Below, one piece after another: positions 34,602 to 41,896 of a DNA stretch of 41,896 bases. Made by a program: the position numbers and the translations under genes. Position 1 is the first letter of the stretch. Each line of letters opens with the position of its first letter. A model generated the notes under the pieces. The model saw only the letters and a program-made list of their open reading frames with translations. It did not search any database and was not told where the DNA came from. Origin of the DNA: an uncultured Thiodictyon sp. (lineage in GTDB: Bacteria > Pseudomonadota > Gammaproteobacteria > Chromatiales > Chromatiaceae); NCBI GenBank assembly GCA_903837595.1, contig CAILVI010000309.1, positions 1 to 41,896 on the forward strand, read 5' to 3'.

Positions 34602-35597
34602 ATGCAACGCAAAGCGCACCCGCTGCCGCCCGCCCGGTGGCCGCTGGCGACCCCGCCGCACTGGCGACGCGGCGTCATGACGCTGCTCGCCGGTTGTTCC
34701 GCCCTGATCCTGGCGACGCTCGCCGTGGCGCCGTCCCCGGCCGGCGCGGCCGCGGGAAACGAATCCGCCAAGCCACACAAGAGCGCCCCGGCCACCAAGC
34801 CGCAAAAGAAGACAGAGGCCGCCAAGCCGCACGCGAAGACGGCGGCCGCCGCGGCCCCCAAGACCAAGACCACCGAGGCCGCCAAGCACAAGGCCCGGCA
34901 CCCGGCCGTCGGTCACCCGGCAAACGCTACACCAGCCACGTCCACGACGCCCCCAACCGCCAACCTGGGCGAACCCAAACCCGCCGCCGCATCCAAGGCC
35001 TTCGAGCACGGCCCCGGGGTGCTGGGCATGAGCCTGCGCACCCTGCGCCAAGAGCAGATCCAGGAATATGTGACCGAGCCGGTCGCCATGGTCGCCCTAG
35101 CACTGGACGACCTGCGCTTCGCCCCCGTCAACAAGGGCACCCATGTCGAGGTCAATCTGGCCGACCGCATCCCGTTCGAGGGCAAGGGTGACAAGATTGC
35201 CCCCAAGGCGAAGCGCCCACTGGATGTGCTCGCGCGGATACTCACCGACAACCCCAAGACCCGCATCCAGGTCCTGGTCCACACCGACGACCGGGGTGAC
35301 CCCGACACCAACCTGCGCCAGTCGCAGCGGGCGGCCGATGCGGTCAAGGCCTACCTGGTCACCAAAGGCGTCGTCGCGGACCGGATCACCCCGATCGGAC
35401 GCGGCTCAGAGGCCCCCTTGGTCGCGGCCGCCGGCCGCGCCCAGACCTGGCAGGAGCGTGTTCGCAACCAGCGGGTGGAGCTGGTCATCGAGCCGTTGGG
35501 CACAGTACCGGCGAAGCCGGCAGACAGTCCGATCCCCGCACTCAAGCCCCCGCAGGGCCAAGCGGGAGGACACGACCGGCCGATGTTAGTGAAGTAG
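34602..35597 (+). CDS. OmpA-family peptidoglycan-binding protein
   Basis: Envelope protein that should tether to peptidoglycan. The 331-residue product has a basic N-terminus and a hydrophobic export segment (about residues 25-50). It contains LLAGC, which could act as a lipobox, but hydrophobicity continues past it. A long Lys/Ala/Pro-rich linker (about 50-130) follows. The C-terminal OmpA domain is at about 180-310, with RIPFEGKGDKIAPKAKRPLD, IQVLVHTDDRGDPDTNLRQS, QRAADAVKAYL, ITPIGRGSEAPL and RNQRVELVIEP. ATG 34602 follows AGGATAAGG. A tandem duplication begins exactly at its stop codon. No beta-barrel is present. Confidence 0.88.
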   Translation: MQRKAHPLPPARWPLATPPHWRRGVMTLLAGCSALILATLAVAPSPAGAAAGNESAKPHKSAPATKPQKKTEAAKPHAKTAAAAAPKTKTTEAAKHKARHPAVGHPANATPATSTTPPTANLGEPKPAAASKAFEHGPGVLGMSLRTLRQEQIQEYVTEPVAMVALALDDLRFAPVNKGTHVEVNLADRIPFEGKGDKIAPKAKRPLDVLARILTDNPKTRIQVLVHTDDRGDPDTNLRQSQRAADAVKAYLVTKGVVADRITPIGRGSEAPLVAAAGRAQTWQERVRNQRVELVIEPLGTVPAKPADSPIPALKPPQGQAGGHDRPMLVK

Positions 35598-35643
35598 CCC
35601 CGCGCGACGGGGTGCCCGAAACTCAGACCTTGGAGACTATGCG

Positions 35644-35919
35644 ATGAAATTCACCACGATCTCTATACTTGCAATCAGCCTGGCCGCCCTGTCCGGGTGC
35701 GGCACGACCACCGCCTCGCGCGTGGGCACGGGCGCCGCCATGGGTGCTGCCACCGGGGCCGCGGTCGGCTCCTTTAGCGCCAATGCCGGCAAGGGCGCCC
35801 TGATCGGCGCGGGCGTCGGCGCCGTCGGCGGCCTACTGGTCGACAAGGATCAACAGGAGAAACAGAACCGGTACAACCGGAACAACCGGAACAACCGGAA
35901 CTACAACAACAGCTACTGA
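35644..35919 (+). CDS. Glycine-zipper lipoprotein, copy 1
   Basis: A 91-residue outer-membrane-type lipoprotein: lipobox ALSGC (Cys19), then a YMGG-like glycine-zipper region (GTGAAMGAATGAAVGSF, GALIGAGVGAVGGLLVD). The tail is Asn/Arg-rich with repeats of RNN, ending YNNSY. Glycine-zipper helices of this kind insert or pack in membranes; the role is unknown. It is the first of two tandem copies; the tail is longer than in copy 2. The start is fixed by the lipoprotein signal; the upstream ttggag at 35632 is the likely ribosome site. Confidence 0.85.
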   Translation: MKFTTISILAISLAALSGCGTTTASRVGTGAAMGAATGAAVGSFSANAGKGALIGAGVGAVGGLLVDKDQQEKQNRYNRNNRNNRNYNNSY

Positions 35920-36199
35920 GCGCGCAGGCCATCGCTGCGGCGTGCGCCCCGGGCCCGCGGCCGGAGCGCCCGCTCGTCAGCGCGCGACGCGGCGGATCTC
36001 AAAGGCGCTCTGCGTGATGCTGTCCTTTGCGGCCGTGCGCGAGCACGGACCGGCCCGCGGTTTCCATCGGCCGATGGTGGTCCGGCCGATGACCTGCTGA
36101 GTGTCCAAGCGCACCGACTCTAGGGACCCAAGCGGCCTAGGCTAGGGATGTAGCCCCGCACGCTAGGGCCTCCTGAATCCTGACCTTGGACATTATTCG

Positions 36200-36445
36200 A
36201 TGAAACTCACCACGATCTCTGTACTCGCGATCACCCTCGCGGCCCTGTCCGGTTGCGGCACGACCACCGCCGAGCGCGTGGGCAGCGGCGCCGTCATGGG
36301 AGCCGCCACTGGGGCCGCGGTCGGCTCCATGAGCGCCAACGCGGGCAAGGGCGCCCTGATCGGCGCCGGTGCCGGCGCGCTCGGTGGCCTCGTCGTTGAC
36401 CAGAACCAGAGGACGAACCAAAACAACCGGAACTACCGAAACTAA
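36200..36445 (+). CDS. Glycine-zipper lipoprotein, copy 2
   Basis: An 81-residue paralogue of the gene 556 bp upstream, with the same lipobox (ALSGC) and glycine zipper (GSGAVMGAATGAAVGSM, GALIGAGAGALGGLVVD). The Asn-rich tail is shorter (NQNNRNYRN). Most differences are conservative, which suggests both copies are still selected. It probably has its own copy of the upstream regulatory region, because the duplication includes it. Confidence 0.85.
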   Translation: MKLTTISVLAITLAALSGCGTTTAERVGSGAVMGAATGAAVGSMSANAGKGALIGAGAGALGGLVVDQNQRTNQNNRNYRN

Positions 36446-36699
36446 GACAAGAGCTTTTGAGACGCCAGGTCTCATCGCTGCGGCGTACGCGCCCGGCCTG
36501 ACGGCCGGGGTGCCAGTTGGTCGGCGCGCGACACGGTGAACCTGAGAGGCGCTCTGCGCAATCCTGTCCTCTGAGGCCGTGCGCCACTGCAAGCCGGCCC
36601 GCAGTTTCAATCTAACCTGCCAGTCGGGCAGGACCGATTCCCCTGCGAATCAGCTGACCGCTGATCCACCGTGATATCCTTGCCGACCTTGGTGTTCGC

Positions 36700-37194
36700 G
36701 TGTACACGGAGACCCCAGCGTGGTCAGCTTTGTCCGAATACGAATACGCGGTTGAAAAGGACAAGCCGCTGTTCGGCTATGTGATCAAGGACGCTGCGCT
36801 CGAAAGCCGGGTCAGGACCCATGGGTCCAGCGTCATCAAGACCGATCACGCGCAGAAGCTCAAGGCGTTTCGTGCCTTGGTACTCACCAAGATGGTGCGA
36901 TTCTGGGAGGACGCCAAGGACATCAAGATTAGCGTCGGCGAGACCCTGTCGCATTTCGCGCGACGGGGCGAATTGGTTGGCTGGGTCCGTGCCAGCCAGG
37001 AGGCCAATATGCCGGCACTCGCGGACGAGATCGCCCGCCTCAGCAAGGAGAATGCGGAGTTGCGCAGCCAGATCGCGGAAAGCGGGGTGAACGACAGCAC
37101 TCTCGGGCTGGACTTCCGCGACCTTAGGAACATCCTCGAACAAAAGCGCTCCGCTCGTCAGGAAAGCCACGAAACGATAATTGGAACCAACTGA
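36700..37194 (+). pseudogene. C-terminal part of a DUF4062 protein
   Basis: The frame (164 residues from a GTG) starts inside the DUF4062 domain: SEYEYAVEKDKPLFGYVI, KLKAFRALVLTKMVRFWEDA, HFARRGELVGWVRASQEAN, then the coiled segment ADEIARLSKENAELRSQI. In intact proteins about 80 residues with the VFVSST..DL start and the nucleotide-binding-like core precede this. They are absent, so the first Met is not a natural start. DUF4062 occurs in signalling and anti-phage proteins, usually with an effector domain; none follows here. The fragment looks inactive. Confidence 0.7.
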
Positions 37195-37401
37195 ATTAGT
37201 TGATTCCCTGGTTCTCGCCCGCCTGACATTGCTTTCGCTGTGCTTAACCGAGACACGACCCGATGATGCGGGCAAGCCTGAAAGAGCTCGGCAAAGGAAT
37301 CACACCCCGACCCCAGGCAAGCGCGGCAGATCACCCCCCGGATTCTGCTACAGCTCCGTCCGGGCTATTGTGGATGACGCGTCGGATATGAAGCCGCTCG
37401 C

Positions 37402-37743
37402 TCAATCATCCTCCCCGGTGTCCCGGGCCAAGGTCTCCAACCACGGAGCGATGTGCTCCAGCACCTCCGGCGGCAGTGACTCCCGTGCGATGATGCCCAG
37501 CACGACCGCGCGTGCCAGCGGGAGGGCCGGGTCGTCCCCGTTATAGCGCTTCCAGATGTCGCGGGCGATACCGTTATGGTATTCGTGGACTGCGCTATCC
37601 AGGTCCGCGGTGATCAGGCTGCCGGAGCGCCACTGATCGAAGCGGTCCGCCAGCGCGCCGAGCGCGGCGCGCATCTCGGCCTCCCAGGCACGGCCCATGT
37701 GCAATTGAAGCAACTTCTTGAGCGATTTCGGAAGCTTGTTCAT
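37402..37743 (-). CDS. Conserved-looking hypothetical protein
   Basis: A 113-residue, mostly helical product without signal or membrane segment: MNKLPKSLKKLLQLHMGRAW, EMRAALGALADRFDQWRSG, ADLDSAVHEYHNGIARDIW, then ARAVVLGIIARESLPPEV. I do not recognise the family. The mix of helices and a conserved-type His/Glu cluster (HEYHNG) suggests a real soluble protein. It is on the same strand as recQ and downstream of it, with a palindrome between them. It is not part of an obvious toxin-antitoxin pair. Confidence 0.6.
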   Translation of the reverse strand: MNKLPKSLKKLLQLHMGRAWEAEMRAALGALADRFDQWRSGSLITADLDSAVHEYHNGIARDIWKRYNGDDPALPLARAVVLGIIARESLPPEVLEHIAPWLETLARDTGEDD

Positions 37744-37871
37744 GGCATCATTTCACTCATCCCGATTGGTCTTGGTCGTCGACACGTGGCAGGGCCTCGA
37801 CTCATCGCCGGGTCGGCCTTGATCAGCGTTCCGGCCACCGGCACTCGCGGCGCACAGCGCCTGACACATGC

Positions 37872-37895
37872 GTAACACCGCTACAGCGGTGTCAC
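37872..37895. repeat. Palindrome related to the one at 30307
   Basis: acaccgct/agcggtgt arms around a 2-nt loop, extended to 11 bp with one mismatch. It is 10 bp past the recQ stop codon, where it may stabilise or end that message. Confidence 0.7.
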
Positions 37896-37905
37896 GAGAA
37901 TGGAG

Positions 37906-40140
37906 CTAGGCCCGCCCCATCGCCGCCCGCACACACCGCAGCAGGCCATAGTCGTATTTGCCCTGAAAGGCGTCGAACACCGGCTTGATGGCGAGTGGGG
38001 CATCGGCCGTGAGTTGAGTGAAGGCGAATTCGATGGCCTGGAGTTCTTCATCGCTGAGCGTGACGATCTCACCCAAGGCCAGCTCGCCCTCTTCGATACA
38101 GCGCGACAGGTGGGTATAGATGGTACTGATCTTCAGCGCGCGGCGCTCGGCGATCTGCGCGGGCGAGCGGCCGGTGCGCAGGAGATCCAGGGTGCCGCGC
38201 GCGGTGTCGTTCAGGCCCTCCTCCCAGACGCGACCGCCTAAGAGCCCACCGGCGGACGCGCTGGCGGGAGCGACCGCGCGCAACGGCAACTCGGGCAGGG
38301 GTGGAACCTGGGGCGGACGACCATGCTCCGCGGCATGTGCAGCGAGTTGCGACAGAAACCCGGCGCCATAGCGCTCGAGCTTGACCACGCCTACCCCGCT
38401 GATGCGGCTCAATTCGTCCGGGTCGCGCGGGCGGTAGGTGACCAGTTCGCGCAGGGTGGCATCGTTGAAGACCACATAGGGCGGGACCCCCTGCTCCAGC
38501 GCCAGTTCCCGGCGATAGGTGCGCAAGCGCTCCCACAGCGCCGTCGCCTCGGGGTCGAGCGGGGTCTGCGCCCGCGCGGCGCGGCCCTCACCCTTGACCT
38601 TGGCCGGGCGCCGCTCCGGGTCGCGGCGCAGCCGCAGGGTGCGCTCGCCGCGCAGCACCGGCCGGCTCTGCTCGGTGAGTTGCAGTGCCCCATGGCCCTC
38701 AATGTCCACCGCCACCAACCCGGCGGCAACCAGTTGCCGATAGACCGAGCGCCACTGCTCGGCGCTCAGATCACGGCCGATGCCGAAGGTGCTGAGCTGG
38801 TCATGCGCGTTGCGGCGGATGCGCTCATCCTCCTTGCCGGTCAGCACCTCGATCAGATAGTTGACCCCGAAACGCTGCCCGGTGCGAAAGATGCAGGACA
38901 TTGCCTTGCGGGCCGCCTCGGTGCCGTCCCAACTCGCCACCGGGGCCAGGCAGGTATCGCAATTGCCGCAGGGGCTCGGCAGGGTCTCGCCGAAATAATT
39001 GAGCATGACCTGGCGGCGGCATTGCGTGGTCTCACAGAACCCCAGCAAGGCGTTGAGCTTGTGCATCTCCACGCGCTTGAACTGCTCTTCGGCCTCCGAC
39101 TGCTCGATGAAGCGCCGCAGGGCGACCACGTCGCCGATGCCGTAGGCCATCCAGGCGTCCGCCGGCTGACCGTCGCGGCCGGCGCGGCCGGTCTCCTGGT
39201 AATAGGCTTCCAGGCTCTTGGGCAGGTCCAGGTGGGCGACGAAACGCACGTCCGGCTTGTCGATGCCCATGCCAAAGGCGATGGTGGCGACGACGATGAC
39301 CCCTTCGCCGCGCAGGAACTCCGCCTGGTGGGCGCGCCGCTGCTCGGCGGGCAGGCCGGCGTGATAGGCGAGGGCCTTGCAGCCCTGCCCGCGCAGGAAC
39401 TCCGCCGTCTCCTCCACCTTGCGGCGCGACAGGCAGTAGACGATACCGGCGTCATCCGGGTGCTCGCTGCGCAGGAAGGCCATGAGTTGCTGGCGCGCCT
39501 GCACCTTCTCGGTCACGCGATAGCGGATGTTGGCCCGGTCGAAGCTGGAGACGAACTGCGCCGCCTGCTCCAGGGCCAGGCGCGTGACGATCTCGCGGCG
39601 CGTCGGAGCGTCCGCGGTGGCGGTCACCGCAATCCGCGGCACCTGGGGCCAGCGCTCGTGCAGCAGGTTGAGTTGGATATATTCGGGGCGGAAGTCGTGG
39701 CCCCACTGGGAGACGCAGTGGGCCTCGTCGATGGCGAAGAGCGCGATCGTCACCCGCTCGAGGAGATCCAGAAAGCGCTCGGTGAGCAGTCGCTCCGGGG
39801 CCACATAGAGCAGGTCGAGTTCCCCGGCCAGGAGCGCCCGCTCCACCCGCGACTGCTCGTGTCCCGCCAGGGATGAGTTCAGAAACGCGGCCCGCACCCC
39901 GAGTTGTCGCAGCGCATCCACCTGGTCCTGCATCAGCGCGATGAGCGGCGAAACCACGATCCCGGTCCCCGGCCGCACCAGGGCCGGGATCTGGTAGCAC
40001 AGTGACTTGCCGCCCCCGGTCGGCATCAGCACCAGGGCATCGCCGCCGTGCAGGACCCGCTCGATGACCTCCTGCTGGGCGCCGCGAAAGCGCGGGTAGC
40101 CGAAGACCCGATTCAAGACCTCCAGCGACTGTTGGTTCAT
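37906..40140 (-). CDS. recQ: ATP-dependent DNA helicase RecQ
   Basis: 3'-5' DNA helicase that processes gapped and stalled replication forks. The 744-residue chain has Walker A MPTGGGKS (39-46), DEAH (138-141) and [14 protein letters not shown]. The second helicase domain has [12 protein letters not shown] and [13 protein letters not shown] zinc-binding RQC region contains CRRQ...CGNCDTC, then come an HRDC domain (about 540-610) and a C-terminal helix-turn-helix extension ([20 protein letters not shown]). This is the standard RecQ layout with a slightly longer tail. ATG 40140 is preferred over TTG 40158. No clear ribosome site is seen; a terminator for rmlD lies just before the start codon. 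Confidence 0.95.
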   Translation of the reverse strand: MNQQSLEVLNRVFGYPRFRGAQQEVIERVLHGGDALVLMPTGGGKSLCYQIPALVRPGTGIVVSPLIALMQDQVDALRQLGVRAAFLNSSLAGHEQSRVERALLAGELDLLYVAPERLLTERFLDLLERVTIALFAIDEAHCVSQWGHDFRPEYIQLNLLHERWPQVPRIAVTATADAPTRREIVTRLALEQAAQFVSSFDRANIRYRVTEKVQARQQLMAFLRSEHPDDAGIVYCLSRRKVEETAEFLRGQGCKALAYHAGLPAEQRRAHQAEFLRGEGVIVVATIAFGMGIDKPDVRFVAHLDLPKSLEAYYQETGRAGRDGQPADAWMAYGIGDVVALRRFIEQSEAEEQFKRVEMHKLNALLGFCETTQCRRQVMLNYFGETLPSPCGNCDTCLAPVASWDGTEAARKAMSCIFRTGQRFGVNYLIEVLTGKEDERIRRNAHDQLSTFGIGRDLSAEQWRSVYRQLVAAGLVAVDIEGHGALQLTEQSRPVLRGERTLRLRRDPERRPAKVKGEGRAARAQTPLDPEATALWERLRTYRRELALEQGVPPYVVFNDATLRELVTYRPRDPDELSRISGVGVVKLERYGAGFLSQLAAHAAEHGRPPQVPPLPELPLRAVAPASASAGGLLGGRVWEEGLNDTARGTLDLLRTGRSPAQIAERRALKISTIYTHLSRCIEEGELALGEIVTLSDEELQAIEFAFTQLTADAPLAIKPVFDAFQGKYDYGLLRCVRAAMGRA

Positions 40141-40143
40141 CCC

Positions 40144-40164
40144 AAAAAACGCGGCCAAGCCGCG
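40144..40164 (-). terminator. Terminator of the rml operon, next to the recQ start
   Basis: The stem cgcggc/gccgcg (40150-40155 with 40159-40164) is followed on the minus strand by six T (A at 40144-40149). It lies 17 bases past the rmlD stop and 4 bases before the recQ ATG, so recQ must be transcribed by read-through or start very close by. Confidence 0.75.
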
Positions 40165-40180
40165 TCATCGCGACCAAAAA

Positions 40181-41122
40181 TCACTGACACGATCCACAGG
40201 GGATCAGTTCCAAACACTGATCCAGTGATTCGCGCCAATGCGGCAGGTAGAGTCCAAAGGTCTCCTGGAACTTGTGGTTGTCGAGCACCGAGTAAGCGGG
40301 GCGCCGCGCCGGGGCCGGGTAGTCGTTGGAGTGGATGGGAAGCAGGCGGCACTCCAGCCCGGCACGCTCCAGGATCGCCTGGGCGAAGCCGAACCAACTC
40401 ACCTCACCGCTGCCGGTCAGGTGATAGAGACCGCCGACTTGCTTGAGATCCACATCCCCACGCAAAACCCGGTAGAGGACGAGCCCAGTCATCTCCGCCA
40501 GCATCCGACTCCAGGTGGGGGAGCCGATCTGGTCGTCGACGATACGCAGTTCGTCTTTTTCCTTCAACAGCCGCAGCATGGTGAGCAGGAAATTGGCACC
40601 GCGCGCCCCATAGACCCAACTGGTGCGAAAAATCAGGCAGGGGGCACCGGAGTCCAGCAGGGCCAGTTCGCCACCGAGCTTGGTCTCCCCGTAGACGTTC
40701 AAGGGACCAACGGCGTCGTCCTCCGTGTAAGGACGGTCGGCGGCCCCGGAGAAGACGAAGTCGGTGGAATAATGGATAATCGGGATGCCGCGCTCGGCGA
40801 GCAGCCGACCCAGTTCGCCCACCGCATCGGCGTTGATGCGCCGCGCGATGTCGCGGTCGGTTTCGGCCTTGTCCACGGCGGTGTAGGCCGCGGCGTTGAC
40901 CACCGCGTCCGGCTGGGTGTCTGCCACCAATTGGGCGAGCAGACCGTGGTCCAGCAGGTCGATGATCGGGCCATAGCCACTCTCGATGGAGGCTGCCACC
41001 ACCTCGCCCAGACCCGCCAAGGTACGGCGCAATTCCCAACCGACTTGGCCGTTGGCGCCGATTAACAGGATCTTGGGCCGTGGGCCGTCAGTGCGATCCG
41101 GGGCCGGGGGGTGCTGGGTCAT
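40181..41122 (-). CDS. rmlD: dTDP-4-dehydrorhamnose reductase
   Basis: Last step of dTDP-L-rhamnose synthesis: NADPH-dependent reduction of dTDP-4-dehydro-L-rhamnose. The 313-residue product has the Rossmann motif GANGQVG (22-28), AAYTAVDKAE, the catalytic Tyr144-x-x-x-Lys148 (YGETK) and STDFVFSG. This is the typical RmlD layout. It overlaps rmlC by four bases (ATGA at 41119-41122), so they are translationally coupled. Rhamnose is destined for lipopolysaccharide O-antigen or another surface glycan. A terminator follows it. Confidence 0.96.
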   Translation of the reverse strand: MTQHPPAPDRTDGPRPKILLIGANGQVGWELRRTLAGLGEVVAASIESGYGPIIDLLDHGLLAQLVADTQPDAVVNAAAYTAVDKAETDRDIARRINADAVGELGRLLAERGIPIIHYSTDFVFSGAADRPYTEDDAVGPLNVYGETKLGGELALLDSGAPCLIFRTSWVYGARGANFLLTMLRLLKEKDELRIVDDQIGSPTWSRMLAEMTGLVLYRVLRGDVDLKQVGGLYHLTGSGEVSWFGFAQAILERAGLECRLLPIHSNDYPAPARRPAYSVLDNHKFQETFGLYLPHWRESLDQCLELIPCGSCQ

Positions 41123-41691
41123 GGATAGTCCTCAATGGCAGGCAATCGTTCGGCCGGGATCTCCGACAGGGATGGGGCCGCTTGGTCTTTTTGGGAGAGT
41201 TCGCGTGCGACCTGGACCGACAGTGGCCAGTCGACGCCGATCGCCGGGTCGTCCCAGCGCACGCTGAACTCGGTCTCAGGGTTATAGTAATCGGAGCACT
41301 TGTAGCCGAACAGTGCAGTCTCGCTGGTCACCAGAAAACCGTGGGCGAAACCGGCCGGGACCCAGAATTGCCGCTGGTTCTGCGCCGACAGGGTAACCCC
41401 CACCCACTGGCCGAAGGTCGGTGAGCCGCGGCGCACATCCACCGCCACGTCGAAGACCTCACCCGCGAACACCTGGACCAGCTTGCCCTGGGCCTTGGGG
41501 TGCTGGCAGTGCAGGCCGCGCAGCACGCCACGCCGGGAGTAGGACAGGTTGTCCTGCACCAGCGGTTGCGCAATGCCGAGCGCGGCATAGCGGTTCGCGC
41601 GGTAGGTCTCCAGTAAAAAACCGCGCTCATCACCCCAGACCTTGGGTTCGATGATGAGTGCACCGGGCAGCCGGGTCGCGATGACATTCAT
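41119..41691 (-). CDS. rmlC: dTDP-4-dehydrorhamnose 3,5-epimerase
   Basis: Third step of dTDP-L-rhamnose synthesis. The 190-residue product is a complete RmlC cupin: GDERGFLLETYRANRY, QDNLSYSRRGVLRGLHCQ with catalytic His61, GKLVQVFAGEVFDVAVDVR, PAGFAHGFLVTSETALFGYK, CSDYYNPETEFSVRWDD. All active-site elements are present. The start overlaps the stop codon of the short ORF upstream, and the end overlaps rmlD by four bases. Confidence 0.97.
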   Translation of the reverse strand: MNVIATRLPGALIIEPKVWGDERGFLLETYRANRYAALGIAQPLVQDNLSYSRRGVLRGLHCQHPKAQGKLVQVFAGEVFDVAVDVRRGSPTFGQWVGVTLSAQNQRQFWVPAGFAHGFLVTSETALFGYKCSDYYNPETEFSVRWDDPAIGVDWPLSVQVARELSQKDQAAPSLSEIPAERLPAIEDYP

Positions 41692-41795
41692 CCGCGCAAC
41701 CGCCCGCGTAGATATTCACCATCACCGCGTTCACGCAACGCCGCGCCGTCTTCATCGATCCAGCCCCTGGCGCGGATCATACCTTTGCAGTTCAT
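41688..41795 (-). pseudogene. 35-codon ORF in the rmlA position, possibly an internally deleted rmlA
   Basis: ATG 41795 has AGGAG eight bases upstream, and the TGA overlaps the rmlC ATG (ATGA), so translation signals are those of a real operon gene. The product begins MNCKGMI and then reads RARGWIDEDGAAL and GEYLRG. In many rml operons rmlA (glucose-1-phosphate thymidylyltransferase, about 290 residues) sits here. Its ends look like M..KGIILAGG and ..R.GWID...GEYL, so this could be rmlA with the middle deleted in frame. The match is short; a small unrelated gene is possible. Confidence 0.4.
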
Positions 41796-41810
41796 TCAGG
41801 TTACTCCTGT

Positions 41811-41896
41811 TCAGCTGGCCGTGCCCAGACGCTCGCCGCGGTAGCTCTCGTCCAGCACCCGGCCGCACCAGTCGTCGTGGTCCAGATACCATTGGA
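41811..41896 (-). CDS. rmlB: dTDP-glucose 4,6-dehydratase, C-terminal end (partial)
   Basis: The last 27 codons of a gene running off the window's right edge read QWYLDHDDWCGRVLD and SYRGERLG before TGA 41811-41813. This matches the end of RmlB (..WYLD...W...V..G.Y.GERLG). RmlB makes dTDP-4-keto-6-deoxyglucose, step two of the rhamnose pathway. It is the most upstream rml gene seen, 15 bp before the short ORF. Confidence 0.85.
   Translation of the reverse strand, partial: QWYLDHDDWCGRVLDESYRGERLGTAS

Larger units (their letters stand above)
35595..36612. repeat. Tandem segmental duplication with one lipoprotein gene per unit
   Basis: Unit 1 runs from about 35595 to 36150 and unit 2 from about 36151 to 36612. 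Both begin tagccccgc, then gaccttgga, then the lipoprotein ATG. Similarity continues downstream of each gene: catcgctgcggcgt, the gcgctctgcg block, ctgtcct and ggcccgc(g/a)gtttc. Unit 1 has about 80 extra bases at its end. The duplication therefore includes promoter, gene and 3' region. Confidence 0.8.

Overview
The window is a GC-rich gammaproteobacterial segment. Three features point to a gas-vacuolate purple sulfur bacterium of the Chromatiaceae, in the Thiodictyon/Lamprocystis/Thiocapsa range: a clear gas-vesicle gene gvpA, many dispersed palindromes of the kind common in that family, and fragments of repeat-rich protein families. This placement is inferred from gene content and style, not from a phylogenetic marker.

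Layout. 1-255: palindromic repeats. 256-6660: an MscS-type channel, a truncated copy of a dienelactone hydrolase, a PIN/VapC remnant, a patatin-like lipoprotein, an AraC-type regulator, an MscS remnant and a short exported protein. 6749-9420: two tandem DUF1254/DUF1214 genes, each broken by an internal deletion, and a lipoprotein. 9421-12708: an IS200/IS605-like end, a small secreted protein, a TAXI-type solute-binding protein, a DUF4351 fragment and the intact dienelactone hydrolase. 12718-17313: a frameshifted Tat-type 5'-nucleotidase, an arylsulfatase with its terminator and a 5'-truncated outer-membrane barrel gene. 17841-18833: gvpA and a GvpC-like gene. 18848-19666: hairpins, an internally deleted gene, a 42-bp tandem repeat and a second copy of a dispersed element. 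19986-25459: a two-gene type I restriction-modification operon in which HsdM and HsdS are fused, followed by HsdR. 25489-30102: a REP pair, an arylsulfatase remnant, a DUF2254 membrane protein, a photolyase and an alpha/beta hydrolase. 30361-40140: hrpA, an OmpA-family gene, a tandemly duplicated glycine-zipper lipoprotein, a DUF4062 fragment, a hypothetical gene and recQ. 40181-41896: an rml (dTDP-rhamnose) operon on the minus strand, with rmlD, rmlC, a 35-codon ORF in the rmlA slot and the 3' end of rmlB.

Two themes stand out. The DNA-maintenance and envelope genes (hrpA, recQ, phr, ompA, rmlC, rmlD) look intact and ordinary. The first 20 kb, and scattered points after it, hold an unusual density of gene remnants. 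Several keep both ends of a gene but lack the middle (both DUF1254 genes, the gene at 18915-19174, possibly rmlA). Others are terminal fragments (hydrolase copy, MscS, PIN domain, OMP barrel, sulfatase, DUF4351, DUF4062). Either this region is decaying by deletion and repeat-mediated rearrangement, or some deletions are assembly artefacts. Reads spanning the junctions would decide.

No clearly new defence or metabolic system was found. The best candidates for follow-up are the isolated gvpA/gvpC-like pair, the HsdM-HsdS fusion with compositionally distinct recognition domains, and the 42-bp tandem repeat that can encode a 14-residue Cys-Pro-Gly repeat peptide.
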